Source: an uncultured Saprospiraceae bacterium (lineage in GTDB: Bacteria > Bacteroidota > Bacteroidia > Chitinophagales > Saprospiraceae). From it: DNA of 44,576 bases. The notes below the pieces were generated by a model. The model was given only the letters and a program-made list of their open reading frames with translations. It had not been told where the DNA came from and did no database searches. Position 1 is the first letter of the stretch; each line of letters starts with the position of its first letter. A program made the translations under genes and the position numbers. Shown in pieces: positions 17,780-25,939 of this stretch. The DNA is taken from contig CALGJW010000158.1 of assembly GCA_937930025.1 (NCBI GenBank), positions 1 to 44,576 of the forward strand, written 5' to 3'.

Positions 17780-18883
17780 TTATAGGTACTGGCCACTTCC
17801 TCGTTCGCTTAATTGTTTGGTTAAGGATTTGATCTCTTGTTCTTTTGATTTTGGATAAATCATCAAAACATCCTTTTCGTCCACAACGATGTAGTTGTCA
17901 AGATCACGGATGACGACTAACTTATCTTTTGGAACAACCACCAGAGAATTAGTGACATCTTCCAATATTACTTGTTCGCCTTGGACAACATTTGTGTGGG
18001 CGTCCTTTTTAGATTCGCTATGTAAGGAGCCCCATGTTCCCAGATCGCTCCAACCAAAGTCCACTGGAATGGTATAGATATTTTCTGCTTTTTCCATGAT
18101 GGCATAATCAACAGAAATGCTTGGGGTGGTGGGGTAGTGCTCATCGATAAAAGCCTGCTCGCCGTCTGTGTTATAGGCGTCCATTCCTTTGCTCAAAATC
18201 TCATGAATGATAGGAGCATTTTCTTTGAATGCCTTTAGCACAGCGCTAGCTTTCCAGATGAAAATTCCTGCATTCCATAAATAGCGACCGCTTTCTAAGA
18301 ATTCTTCAGCTCGCTCTAAGCTCGGTTTTTCTGTAAACTTAATCACTTGGTGAACGCCACCGATGTTATCATTGTCAGGGTCTTGCACCTGTTTTTTCTC
18401 CTCATATTTTATGTACCCATAGCCCGTATCTGGACGAGAAGGTCGAATTCCCATGGTGCAGAGTGCATCATTATTTGCAGTAAATTCTAGCGCAAAATTC
18501 ATGGCTTCTGTGAAAACGTCAGTTCGTAGGACTATAGCATCCGAAGGTGCGATGATAAAGTTTGCATTTGGATTAATGTCAAAAAGTTTAAACGCCGTGT
18601 ATGCAACACAAGGGCCAGTGTTATTTCTCGAAGGTTCACAAAGAATTTGACTTTCGTTAAGCTCTGGCAGATGTTCTAATACTTGGTCCTTGTACATCTT
18701 ATTGGTAACAATAAAAATATTTTCAGCTGGACAAAGATTTAAGAATCGTTCAAAGGTGAGTCGAATCAAGGATTTCCCAACCCCCATAATATCTAAAAAC
18801 TGTTTAGGTCTATTCTCTCGAGAGGCTGGCCAAAACCGAGAACCGATGCCCCCAGCCATAATAGCTACATAGGTGTTTTTCAT
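17780..18883 (-). CDS. manC: Mannose-1-phosphate guanylyltransferase
   Basis: 367 aa from the ATG at 18883; an in-frame ATG 45 bp upstream would add residues before the conserved strand and is unlikely. It makes GDP-mannose from mannose-1-phosphate and GTP. Signature nucleotide-binding loop MAGGIGSRFWPASRENRPKQ (about 9-28), then FTEKPSLERAEEFL, YLWNAGIFIWKA and VDFGWSDLGTW, as in ManC/RfbM. It is the short form without a C-terminal isomerase domain. It opens the polysaccharide locus and supplies GDP-mannose or its derivatives such as GDP-fucose. Confidence 0.95.
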   Translation of the reverse strand: MKNTYVAIMAGGIGSRFWPASRENRPKQFLDIMGVGKSLIRLTFERFLNLCPAENIFIVTNKMYKDQVLEHLPELNESQILCEPSRNNTGPCVAYTAFKLFDINPNANFIIAPSDAIVLRTDVFTEAMNFALEFTANNDALCTMGIRPSRPDTGYGYIKYEEKKQVQDPDNDNIGGVHQVIKFTEKPSLERAEEFLESGRYLWNAGIFIWKASAVLKAFKENAPIIHEILSKGMDAYNTDGEQAFIDEHYPTTPSISVDYAIMEKAENIYTIPVDFGWSDLGTWGSLHSESKKDAHTNVVQGEQVILEDVTNSLVVVPKDKLVVIRDLDNYIVVDEKDVLMIYPKSKEQEIKSLTKQLSERGSGQYL

Positions 18884-18983
18884 AGCCTCAAAAGTCCTGA
18901 AAATTATTGAAAAAATGAAGTCGTGCAAGGAGAGGCTATGGCTTAATCAAGCATGTGAACAAGCTTTTTATTACTTTTATTCC

Positions 18984-19157
18984 ATGCTTCCGAGATTATT
19001 ACTCTTTGTTCTTGTACCGCTTGGTATTGCTTGGCTTGTTTATCGTGCTTTTGGTAAGCAATCACCACACTGTAAGCGATGCGAAGGAAATGGGTACTGG
19101 AAAGGTGTTCGTGGTGAGCCAAATCGCTGCGAGGCTTGTGGGGGCAAAGGGTATTAA
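18984..19157 (+). CDS. Small membrane protein with DnaJ-type CxxCxGxG zinc knuckles
   Basis: 57 aa from Met at 18984: one membrane helix (about 3-20, LPRLLLFVLVPLGIAWLVY), then CKRCEGNGYW and CEACGGKGY, two CxxCxGxG-type motifs as in the DnaJ cysteine-rich domain. Four cysteines could bind one zinc. A longer start at ATG 18915 (80 aa) is possible; I prefer the shorter form because it begins directly at the helix. Divergent from manC. No function is known to me; a membrane-tethered zinc module that contacts unfolded protein is only a guess. Confidence 0.6.
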   Translation: MLPRLLLFVLVPLGIAWLVYRAFGKQSPHCKRCEGNGYWKGVRGEPNRCEACGGKGY

Positions 19158-19239
19158 TTAATGATTTAACCGCATTTATCTTCCTTTATAATTTAAACAG
19201 TTCACAATCAACATTAAAAATATTTGTAATTTGCGGCGA

Positions 19240-20436
19240 ATGAACCCAAAGCACAAAAATAATGTGGGTAGAAAAATAGCCTTGGTGGCTAATTCTACAT
19301 GGAACATCTATAATTTTCGCCTTAATCTGATTCAATTCTTAGAGAATCATAGCTGTGAGGTAATAGTTATAGCTCCGGTTGACGAATATATCCACTATCT
19401 TAATAAGGCGCATAAAATCAAGCACATTCCTTTAAAGGGATTGAGAAGAAAGAGTAAAAATCCGCTGCATGATTTGAGATTAACAGCCAATCTTGCCAAT
19501 ATCTATCGAAAAGAAAAGCCTGATGCTGTGATTCATTACACAATCAAACCTAATATTTACGGAAATCTTGCAGCCAAGTGGTGTGGTTTACCTTCCATTT
19601 GTGTGGTTACGGGATTGGGGTATACTTTTTTACATACGGGCTTTTCAAATAAAATTTCTCAGTTCTTATATAAACTATCCTTCAAATATAGTCATAAGGT
19701 TGCTTTTGAAAATGAAGATGATAAGGATTTGTTTGTAAAACTTGAATTAGCAAAGCCTGCTCAATGCACTGTTATAAATGGATGTGGAATTGATACTGAG
19801 TATTTCAAGCCAAAATCAAGTAGGCATTCTCGTCAGGCCAAAAAATTCTTATTTATTGGTCGATTGCTGTATGATAAAGGGATTGTAGAATTTGTACAAG
19901 CGGCTAAGCGCGTGAAGCAAAAATATCCTGAAACTGAATTTCAAGTTTTGGGAGAATTAGACGAAGGGAATCCAAGTGCATTAGATAAGGATCGTCTGCT
20001 AAATTGGGTGGATAAAAAAATTATTAGATATCTAGGAACAGCAACTGATGTTAGACCATTTATTCAGAAATCGGATGTCATCGTTTTGACTTCTTATAGA
20101 GAAGGTCTATCCAAAGTTTTGATGGAAGGATTGGCTATGGGTAAGCCTATAGTCACTACAGACACTCCGGGTTGTAGGCAAACTGTAGATGATGGAAGAA
20201 ATGGTTTTTTAGTTCCAAGTAAAAATGTAGATGCAGTCGTTGAGGCTTGTGAAAAATTGATCGAACTAGATTCAGTTGATTTAGAAATAATGAGTCAGTT
20301 AAGTCGTAAAAAAGCAGTGGAAGTTTTTGCCGATAAAATAGTGGTGGCTCAATACAAAAATATTTTGTCCGAAATAGGATTAGGATTATCCAAGAGTACT
20401 CAAACAAAAGCTATTTCTGATCAGCAATTCAAGTAG
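19240..20436 (+). CDS. Glycosyltransferase family 4 (PglA-like)
   Basis: 398 aa from the ATG at 19240; a TTG three codons earlier is also open. GT-B fold: the N-terminal half shows IALVANSTWNIYNFRLNLI (about 13-31), HYTIKPNIYGNLAA (about 105) and VVTGLGYTFL (about 128); the C-terminal donor domain shows FLFIGRLLYDKGIVEFVQAA and LTSYREGLSKVLMEGLAMGK with the EX7E-type Glu pair. This resembles GT4 enzymes that add amino sugars or hexoses to undecaprenyl-linked intermediates. Its last 8 bp overlap the 3' end of the convergent glycosyltransferase gene. Confidence 0.9.
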   Translation: MNPKHKNNVGRKIALVANSTWNIYNFRLNLIQFLENHSCEVIVIAPVDEYIHYLNKAHKIKHIPLKGLRRKSKNPLHDLRLTANLANIYRKEKPDAVIHYTIKPNIYGNLAAKWCGLPSICVVTGLGYTFLHTGFSNKISQFLYKLSFKYSHKVAFENEDDKDLFVKLELAKPAQCTVINGCGIDTEYFKPKSSRHSRQAKKFLFIGRLLYDKGIVEFVQAAKRVKQKYPETEFQVLGELDEGNPSALDKDRLLNWVDKKIIRYLGTATDVRPFIQKSDVIVLTSYREGLSKVLMEGLAMGKPIVTTDTPGCRQTVDDGRNGFLVPSKNVDAVVEACEKLIELDSVDLEIMSQLSRKKAVEVFADKIVVAQYKNILSEIGLGLSKSTQTKAISDQQFK

Positions 20437-21538
20437 ATTCAGCAACTAAGTATTCCGCTAAATTTCTTATTGACTTTTCCCAGTTCAATTCTCTTGAACA
20501 AAAGGCGATTAGTGTGTTCCGATTGTCAGCAATTGTCTTAATTAAGTTGTCTATTAGAATTGGTTTATCATTTTCAAGTAAATGGTAAATCCCGTCCACG
20601 CCTTTTGACAGTTCCGGATCATTTCCAGCATAGATAAAACTTAATCCTCTAGCCGCATACTCCCGATGTTTTAGGGACTGATTAATAGCGACTCCTTTTC
20701 TATGCATTGCCAAAGTGCCGATGCCCAAATTCGCCCAGGAAAAATGTTCGTCCAGTGCTAGTCCTTTTGTGGGAGGAAAAAATTCGATTTGTTTTTCCAG
20801 ATTTAAATCTGACGTTAATTTTTGCACCTGTTGATATCCTTGGCCTATGATGCGCAACTGACAACTCACTTTATTATTACTTGCTGCAATTCCGTTAATA
20901 ATTCGGTCCAGGCCATGCCAATAGTTGAAATTGCCAACAGCTATCATGCGCAGTTCATCCCAATTAGTCTGTTCTCCTGATAGCGGAAAAAGCAAGGGGT
21001 CAATGCCATTGTTAATGGCCAGAGTTGGGATTTTCCATATCTCTTTTTCGATTCCCAAATGCGTGGCTCGGTCTATATATTTCGCAACATACGGTCTGTA
21101 TTTTTTATCAATCAATAGCTCCACTTTTTTGACAAAACCGTGGTATTCCTGATCATAAGGAAAAGTGGGGAAGTCAGCAATGATTTTTATTTGCGGATTG
21201 TGCAGCTTAATTTTTTCAAGTAAATGCAAAATACTTGGACTAGACAAGGTGTATCTAAAGTAGAAAAAATGATAATTTTTAAGCTTTAGTTTATTCGAAA
21301 TTATTTTTCCTAAATCAAAAGCGAATAGTTTGGCTTTTGAAAATAATGAATTTAAAGTAGATGGATCCCAAGGATAAATATTTTTTTCATTGAGGTAGAG
21401 ACCATCATTTTTTAAATATAAAAAATCAACTGCGTCAAATTTACTTCGCAATGCCTTTACCTGTCCCTCACATTTTAACTGAATGCCAAAATTACTTTTC
21501 TTAGAAAAATTTACCCTTGCGAAAACTAGTCCTTTCAT
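20429..21538 (-). CDS. Glycosyltransferase (GT-B fold, GT4-like)
   Basis: 369 aa. The C-terminal half has the GT-B donor-site layout: MIAVGNFNYWHGLDRIINGI (about 199-218), LRIIGQGYQQVQKL, EFFPPTKGLALDEHF and GIGTLAMHRKGVAINQSLKHREYAARG. The N-terminal acceptor half is divergent. Acceptor and donor are unknown. It lies 3 bp after the FemAB-like gene on the same strand, so the two are probably cotranscribed and act on the same glycan. Confidence 0.8.
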   Translation of the reverse strand: MKGLVFARVNFSKKSNFGIQLKCEGQVKALRSKFDAVDFLYLKNDGLYLNEKNIYPWDPSTLNSLFSKAKLFAFDLGKIISNKLKLKNYHFFYFRYTLSSPSILHLLEKIKLHNPQIKIIADFPTFPYDQEYHGFVKKVELLIDKKYRPYVAKYIDRATHLGIEKEIWKIPTLAINNGIDPLLFPLSGEQTNWDELRMIAVGNFNYWHGLDRIINGIAASNNKVSCQLRIIGQGYQQVQKLTSDLNLEKQIEFFPPTKGLALDEHFSWANLGIGTLAMHRKGVAINQSLKHREYAARGLSFIYAGNDPELSKGVDGIYHLLENDKPILIDNLIKTIADNRNTLIAFCSRELNWEKSIRNLAEYLVAEST

Positions 21539-21541
21539 GCG

Positions 21542-22456
21542 TTATTGGCGTAATGACCAAAGAGCTTTGATCCATTTACTTTTAAATTTTCTAGAAACGA
21601 TATAGGGAACTTCAGTCACAGGAAAGGATTTGTACATATTGCCTATTCCAGGAATTGAACCACCTTCGAAATCAAAAATTTTATTCGCTCGTTGGGCTAG
21701 CTGGATACCATGATACAAAATCATCTGTGTGGCACCGCGCAATCCGTTTTTTTTCTCAAATCCTGACATCCAATTATACACCCGGTCGTTATCCCAAATG
21801 AAATAATGTCCTGCTACAACATTATTTTCAATATCTTTCGCCATCCAAATTTCTCCCCAATTATTTTCTTGAATCACTTCGTGAAAAGCGGTTAGAAGTT
21901 CAAAATTGAATGGCATAGCTTCTTCTTTTCTTGTAAAACTTTTTTCAATTAGTGAAAATAAAGTTTGAACATCCTTAGAAGGTTCCAAAGTTAATTGGGA
22001 AGCCGCATTCTTGATATCATTTCGCAAAGTTCCTTTTAAATCTTTGAGAGCTGCTGACTGAGTAGGAGGGATTTCCAAACTGTATTTAGTCTCTAATTCC
22101 CATCCGTTCCAAATCCAATCCAAGTATCCCTCAGTTCCAGGCTTATTTCTCAAGGAGAATAATTCGTAATTGGGAATTTTGCTTTGTAGTGCTTTTATAC
22201 TTTTGCTGGAAATTTTTTCGATTTGGCAAAGTCCCAAATAGGGCGTCAAATCTGGCATCAGGGAAACCTCCATCCAATAACGTTGGCCTGTTGCATAAGG
22301 GAATACGGCTTCAATAGAATCATTTTTCATTACTAGAATCACCTGCCAATTGCTTGGGCCACAGGCCACATCCAACCAACTAGGCTGATGAAAAATCGGT
22401 ATTCTCAAGCCTGCAATACAACTATTGCGATAAAGCTCCTTATTTTGCTGAATCAT
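21542..22456 (-). CDS. FemAB/GNAT-type acyltransferase (Acetyltransf_6-like)
   Basis: 304 aa from the ATG at 22456 (MIQQNKELYRNS); the frame is open further upstream but would overlap asnB. N-terminal SWLDVACGPSNW resembles the substrate-entry segment of FemAB-like proteins. The C-terminal GNAT half has VAGHYFIWDNDRVYNWMSGF, then RGATQMILYHGIQLA and FDFEGGSIPGIGNMYKSFP, typical of the Acetyltransf_6 family. In glycan loci such proteins attach acyl or aminoacyl groups to amino sugars. It is divergent from asnB with only 33 bp between the starts. Confidence 0.8.
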   Translation of the reverse strand: MIQQNKELYRNSCIAGLRIPIFHQPSWLDVACGPSNWQVILVMKNDSIEAVFPYATGQRYWMEVSLMPDLTPYLGLCQIEKISSKSIKALQSKIPNYELFSLRNKPGTEGYLDWIWNGWELETKYSLEIPPTQSAALKDLKGTLRNDIKNAASQLTLEPSKDVQTLFSLIEKSFTRKEEAMPFNFELLTAFHEVIQENNWGEIWMAKDIENNVVAGHYFIWDNDRVYNWMSGFEKKNGLRGATQMILYHGIQLAQRANKIFDFEGGSIPGIGNMYKSFPVTEVPYIVSRKFKSKWIKALWSLRQ

Positions 22457-22489
22457 AAATCTAATTTGCCAAGGAACTAAGATAAATAT

Positions 22490-24277
22490 ATGTGTGGGAT
22501 TTTTGGGATAGTTAGGCAAGATGGTGGAAAACCTGACGAAGATGTGGTGCGGAGCGCTACTGATAGCATGGTTCATAGAGGGCCGGATGCTTCTGGATAT
22601 TTTTTCTTTAACAATGTAGCTATAGGTAATAGGAGACTCGCCATTTTTGATATTGACACAAGAGCGGATCAGCCCATGCATTTTGAAGGGCTTGTTATCA
22701 CTTTCAATGGCGCCCTCTATAACTATTTGGAATTAAGAGAACAATTGAAGGGAAAGGGATATAATTTTAAAACCAACTCAGATACCGAAGTAGTCTTGGC
22801 AGCTTATAAGCACTGGGGGGAAAGGTGCGTATCAAGATTTAACGGGATGTGGTCTTTTGCTATTTTGGATCCCACAAAGCAATTGCTTTTCTGCTCCCGA
22901 GATCGTTTTGGAATTAAACCCTTTTTTTATACCGAATTTGATAAGAAATTAATTTTTGCATCAGAGATAAAGGCTTTGGCGAAGGTCCCGGGTTGGAAAC
23001 CATCCTTAAATAGGACAACAGCTGCGGCCTATTTAAACGAGGGGCTGCATTTTCAAGGCAAAGAAACCTTATATCAACATGTATTTTCACTTTCTGCGGG
23101 CTGCAATTTGACAATCAATCTTTCGGATGGTCAATTTGTAATAAACAGCTATTTCAATTTGGAAAATTTCAAGGTGGATACCACTATGAAATTTAGCAAG
23201 GCTAAAGATCAATTTAGATCACTATTGAAAAGCTCGGTAGAAATGCACAGCAGATCAGATGTTAGCTATGGAGCGGCAATCTCAGGGGGACTTGATTCTA
23301 CCTCATTGGTTGCCATATTGTCCGAACAAAAAAATGGAGATAAAAAATTAAATACCATTTCTTACAGTTCTAGCGTTCCAGAATTTGATGAAAGTAAATA
23401 TGCTAAATTGGTAGTTGAAAAATTCAATACTAATGCTCATTGGACCTCTGCCGATTTTAAGCAAACGATGGAATACATGGACGAAGTAATCCATGCACAT
23501 GATGGGCCTTTGCTCTCGGCAAGTTTAATTGCGCAATACTTGGTTTTTAAGAAAGCAAAGGAACAGGGGATAAAAGTGATGATAGATGGACAAGGCGCGG
23601 ATGAACTTATGGCAGGTTATGGAACCTATTATTCAAGTTATCTTCTTTATGTGATTCGGAATAATCCGTGGTCTTTTCCTTATGAGGCCATTGAGGTTTT
23701 GAGAAAACATTCTATTTCGTTTGAAAAAATAAAAAAGGTGTTATCTATTAATAAATCAAATCCTAACTTTTTCAATTTTGAAAAAGGGCCTACTAATTTG
23801 GTTCCTCCAGATTTTTTGGGTTATGAAAAATATATGATGACTGTAGGAATTCTTCCATATCTTTTGCAATATGAAGATCGCAATTCTATGGCTCATGGGG
23901 TAGAATCTAGGGTGCCATTTTTAGATCATCGTCTCGTCGAGTTTTGTTTAAAACTACCTCCTTCCTTTAAAATAAAAAATGGGGTTAGAAAACGTTTGTT
24001 GCGCGAGAGTATGAAAGCTGAGTTGCCGAAAGAAATTTATAACCGCTATGATAAGATGGGGTTTTCCACCCCGCAAACTGTTTGGATGTCAGAAAACCCA
24101 GATTATTTTTTAGGTCATTTGGAAAAGTATTGTGCGGATTATCCTAAACTAATCAATAAGAATATTTTGACTTATGCTAAGGAAGGTTTAAGTAATAAAT
24201 CTGTTGAGGTGTGTAATTTGGTTTGGCGGACTTGTTCATTTTTTAGGTGGGTTGAGATAAATGGGGTGGTATGTTAG
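22490..24277 (+). CDS. asnB: Asparagine synthase-like glutamine amidotransferase
   Basis: 595 aa. N-terminal class II glutaminase domain with nucleophile Cys2 (MCGIFGI), Arg49, and SDTE at 97-100. The synthetase domain has the PP-loop SGGLDS (265-270) and GQGADELMAGYG. Such genes inside polysaccharide loci often amidate sugar acids or other glycan groups rather than make free asparagine; context supports that, but sequence alone does not separate the two. The glutaminase loop reads NGALYN where NGEIYN is usual. Ends 39 bp before the convergent glycosyltransferase-like gene. Confidence 0.9.
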   Translation: MCGIFGIVRQDGGKPDEDVVRSATDSMVHRGPDASGYFFFNNVAIGNRRLAIFDIDTRADQPMHFEGLVITFNGALYNYLELREQLKGKGYNFKTNSDTEVVLAAYKHWGERCVSRFNGMWSFAILDPTKQLLFCSRDRFGIKPFFYTEFDKKLIFASEIKALAKVPGWKPSLNRTTAAAYLNEGLHFQGKETLYQHVFSLSAGCNLTINLSDGQFVINSYFNLENFKVDTTMKFSKAKDQFRSLLKSSVEMHSRSDVSYGAAISGGLDSTSLVAILSEQKNGDKKLNTISYSSSVPEFDESKYAKLVVEKFNTNAHWTSADFKQTMEYMDEVIHAHDGPLLSASLIAQYLVFKKAKEQGIKVMIDGQGADELMAGYGTYYSSYLLYVIRNNPWSFPYEAIEVLRKHSISFEKIKKVLSINKSNPNFFNFEKGPTNLVPPDFLGYEKYMMTVGILPYLLQYEDRNSMAHGVESRVPFLDHRLVEFCLKLPPSFKIKNGVRKRLLRESMKAELPKEIYNRYDKMGFSTPQTVWMSENPDYFLGHLEKYCADYPKLINKNILTYAKEGLSNKSVEVCNLVWRTCSFFRWVEINGVVC

Positions 24278-24315
24278 GAAGGGATTTTATAATGCCAGGA
24301 GTTATGATTCATGGC

Positions 24316-25473
24316 TTATGGTAAATTGGATTCAATAAATTTCAAGAATCTACTTTTTACTTCAGTATAATTTCTGTTTTGGAGTCCTCTATTTTTTGAG
24401 GCTTCCTCTTTTAATTCATTTAGATTTTCCAAACATTCCTTCAATTTAGCACCCAGTTCATTCTCTTGATATTTGATAACCAACCCAGAAAGTTCTGAGT
24501 CAATGGATATCTCACTTGGAATTAGACTCAGGGTTCCGTGCCGAATCATATCGTTCATTCCTCCAGATATTTTTGAATTTCCAACCTCTTCAAGGTAAAT
24601 ATGATTTTTTACCTTTTTTATTAAGGGTAATAGAAGCAAATCGGCTTTTCTCAGCCAGTGTTGATATTCTTTATTTGGAATATAGTGATCAAAACTATGT
24701 GTCTTTATATTCGTTGCCGCTTGTTTTTTAAATTTATCTATCAGCGCTAATTCATTTGGGTGATACTTTCCAAGAAGAACCAAATTTATTTTCTTTGATG
24801 CCTCTACTTCAAGATTGCATAGCGCAGTTAGAACAGATTGGTAATCTCGAATTTCTGGAAGTACTGTTCCCGGAATGCAAATATTGATTGTCTTTTCCCC
24901 TTTCTTTTCGGAATTTTGATAGTAGGAAAATTCTTGAAACCCAATTACTTTATTTTTTAGCTGACTAAAATTGGTTTGGACATATTTCAGAATCATTTTT
25001 GTAGGAAATACTAAGCTTTTGATATTTTCAATTATTTCTGTTTTGTAGAAGTGGTCCCAATTTAATCGAATTTTCAAAAACCTGAACCTATCTTTTATAG
25101 GTTCTTTTAATCCCAGTTGGACATGATTTTCAGGGGTTAGCCACGAATGTGCATTGTGAACGATTAGATGGCTATTTGTCTGTTTGATCAATTTTGCGAA
25201 GGCCTTAAAGGAATTCAATGCTGTACAAATTAGTACAAAATCATTTTTCTTAATTTCAGATAAATGAAAATCAAGAAATTGAGAAATAGATTGCTCTTCT
25301 GATTTTACCTTCCAATCAAAGTTGCCTTCTTTTTGACCAGGTTGCACAGCAGCATGAACAAAGGCACTTGAATATATAATAACCTCATAGTTCGTATCTT
25401 TGAGCAAATCGCAAAAATGACGAAGGACTTCTTCGTGCTGGTACAATTCAATTATCGCGATTTTTTTCTTCAA
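24316..25473 (-). CDS. Putative glycosyltransferase (GT-B-like, unassigned)
   Basis: 385 aa, no family signature strong enough for a firm call. It begins KKKIAIIELYQHEEVL, a Rossmann-like strand and loop, has a middle LIVHNAHSWLTPENH, then ICIPGTVLPEIRDYQSVLTAL and VLLGKYHPNE, and near the end a GMNDMIRHGTLSLIPSE segment placed like the GT-B donor loop. The start is TTG at 25473: an in-frame stop lies three codons upstream and no ATG is nearby. The first 20 codons are duplicated at 27.0-27.1 kb. It faces the truncated GT2 gene across 38 bp. Confidence 0.6.
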   Translation of the reverse strand: MKKKIAIIELYQHEEVLRHFCDLLKDTNYEVIIYSSAFVHAAVQPGQKEGNFDWKVKSEEQSISQFLDFHLSEIKKNDFVLICTALNSFKAFAKLIKQTNSHLIVHNAHSWLTPENHVQLGLKEPIKDRFRFLKIRLNWDHFYKTEIIENIKSLVFPTKMILKYVQTNFSQLKNKVIGFQEFSYYQNSEKKGEKTINICIPGTVLPEIRDYQSVLTALCNLEVEASKKINLVLLGKYHPNELALIDKFKKQAATNIKTHSFDHYIPNKEYQHWLRKADLLLLPLIKKVKNHIYLEEVGNSKISGGMNDMIRHGTLSLIPSEISIDSELSGLVIKYQENELGAKLKECLENLNELKEEASKNRGLQNRNYTEVKSRFLKFIESNLP

Positions 25474-25523
25474 GTGTGCTCAATTTGAATGCTAAAGATA
25501 AAAAGGCTTGAATGGACAAGGGT
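25400..25523. repeat. Duplicated segment, copy 1 (start of the GT-like gene)
   Basis: About 124 bp covering the 5' end of the minus-strand GT-like gene, the divergent spacer and the first codons of the truncated GT2. It matches 27018-27141 in the same orientation, including the shared stretch AGATAAAAAGGCTTGAATGG. Confidence 0.8.
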
Positions 25524-25742
25524 ATTTTATTTTCCATTATTATTCCAACATATAACAGGGCTTCACTTTTAAGCCAGGCTTTGAGAAGTATTCAAGCTCA
25601 AGAGTCCAATGATTTTGAGGTTGTTGTTGTGGATTATGACGCTAATAGTGATACTAAGAATGTTTTCGGGGAATTTTCATTTCTAGGAAGCAATATCATT
25701 AGCTTGACTAAAAATGTTCATTTTCGTTTCGCTAGGTTTTAA
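25512..25742 (+). pseudogene. Truncated glycosyltransferase family 2 gene
   Basis: 76 codons matching only the N-terminus of the intact GT2 at 28425 (FSIIIPTYNRASLLSQALRS and IQAQE). The 54 bp at 25551-25604 differ from 28467-28520 at one position, far closer than the flanks. The nucleotide-binding DDGS motif of the intact copy is altered to DYDANS, and the frame ends soon after in unrelated residues. It lacks the catalytic DxD and acceptor regions and cannot be an active GT2. Confidence 0.85.
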
Positions 25743-25939
25743 ATTCATCTATCAATAATTCTTTGCTTGATGATACTTATCTTAACACGACTAAATTATT
25801 TTTTTTCGATTCCTATCCTTTAAGGCTGTATAGAGTAACTAAGATTTAATGGTGGTCTACAAAACCCTTGATAGGTATAAATCTCATATTTCGGATCTTC
25901 GAGATATATGGCGAACTGGCTACGACCATTCTTCCATCA
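25743..25939 (+). other. Degraded coding debris between GT2 fragment and acyltransferase
   Basis: 197 bp without an intact gene. One frame reads SLLDDTYLNTTKLFFFDSYP up to a stop near 25846; another opens at ATG 25849 (about 40 codons, with SHISDLRDIWRTGYDHSS) and runs into the 3' end of the acyltransferase on the opposite strand. These look like remnants of a glycan gene, but I cannot assign the family. Confidence 0.4.

Noticed and set aside
22457-22681. Upstream extension of the FemAB-like gene to ATG 22681
   Set aside because: The added residues lie antisense to the conserved AsnB glutaminase domain and do not resemble a family N-terminus.
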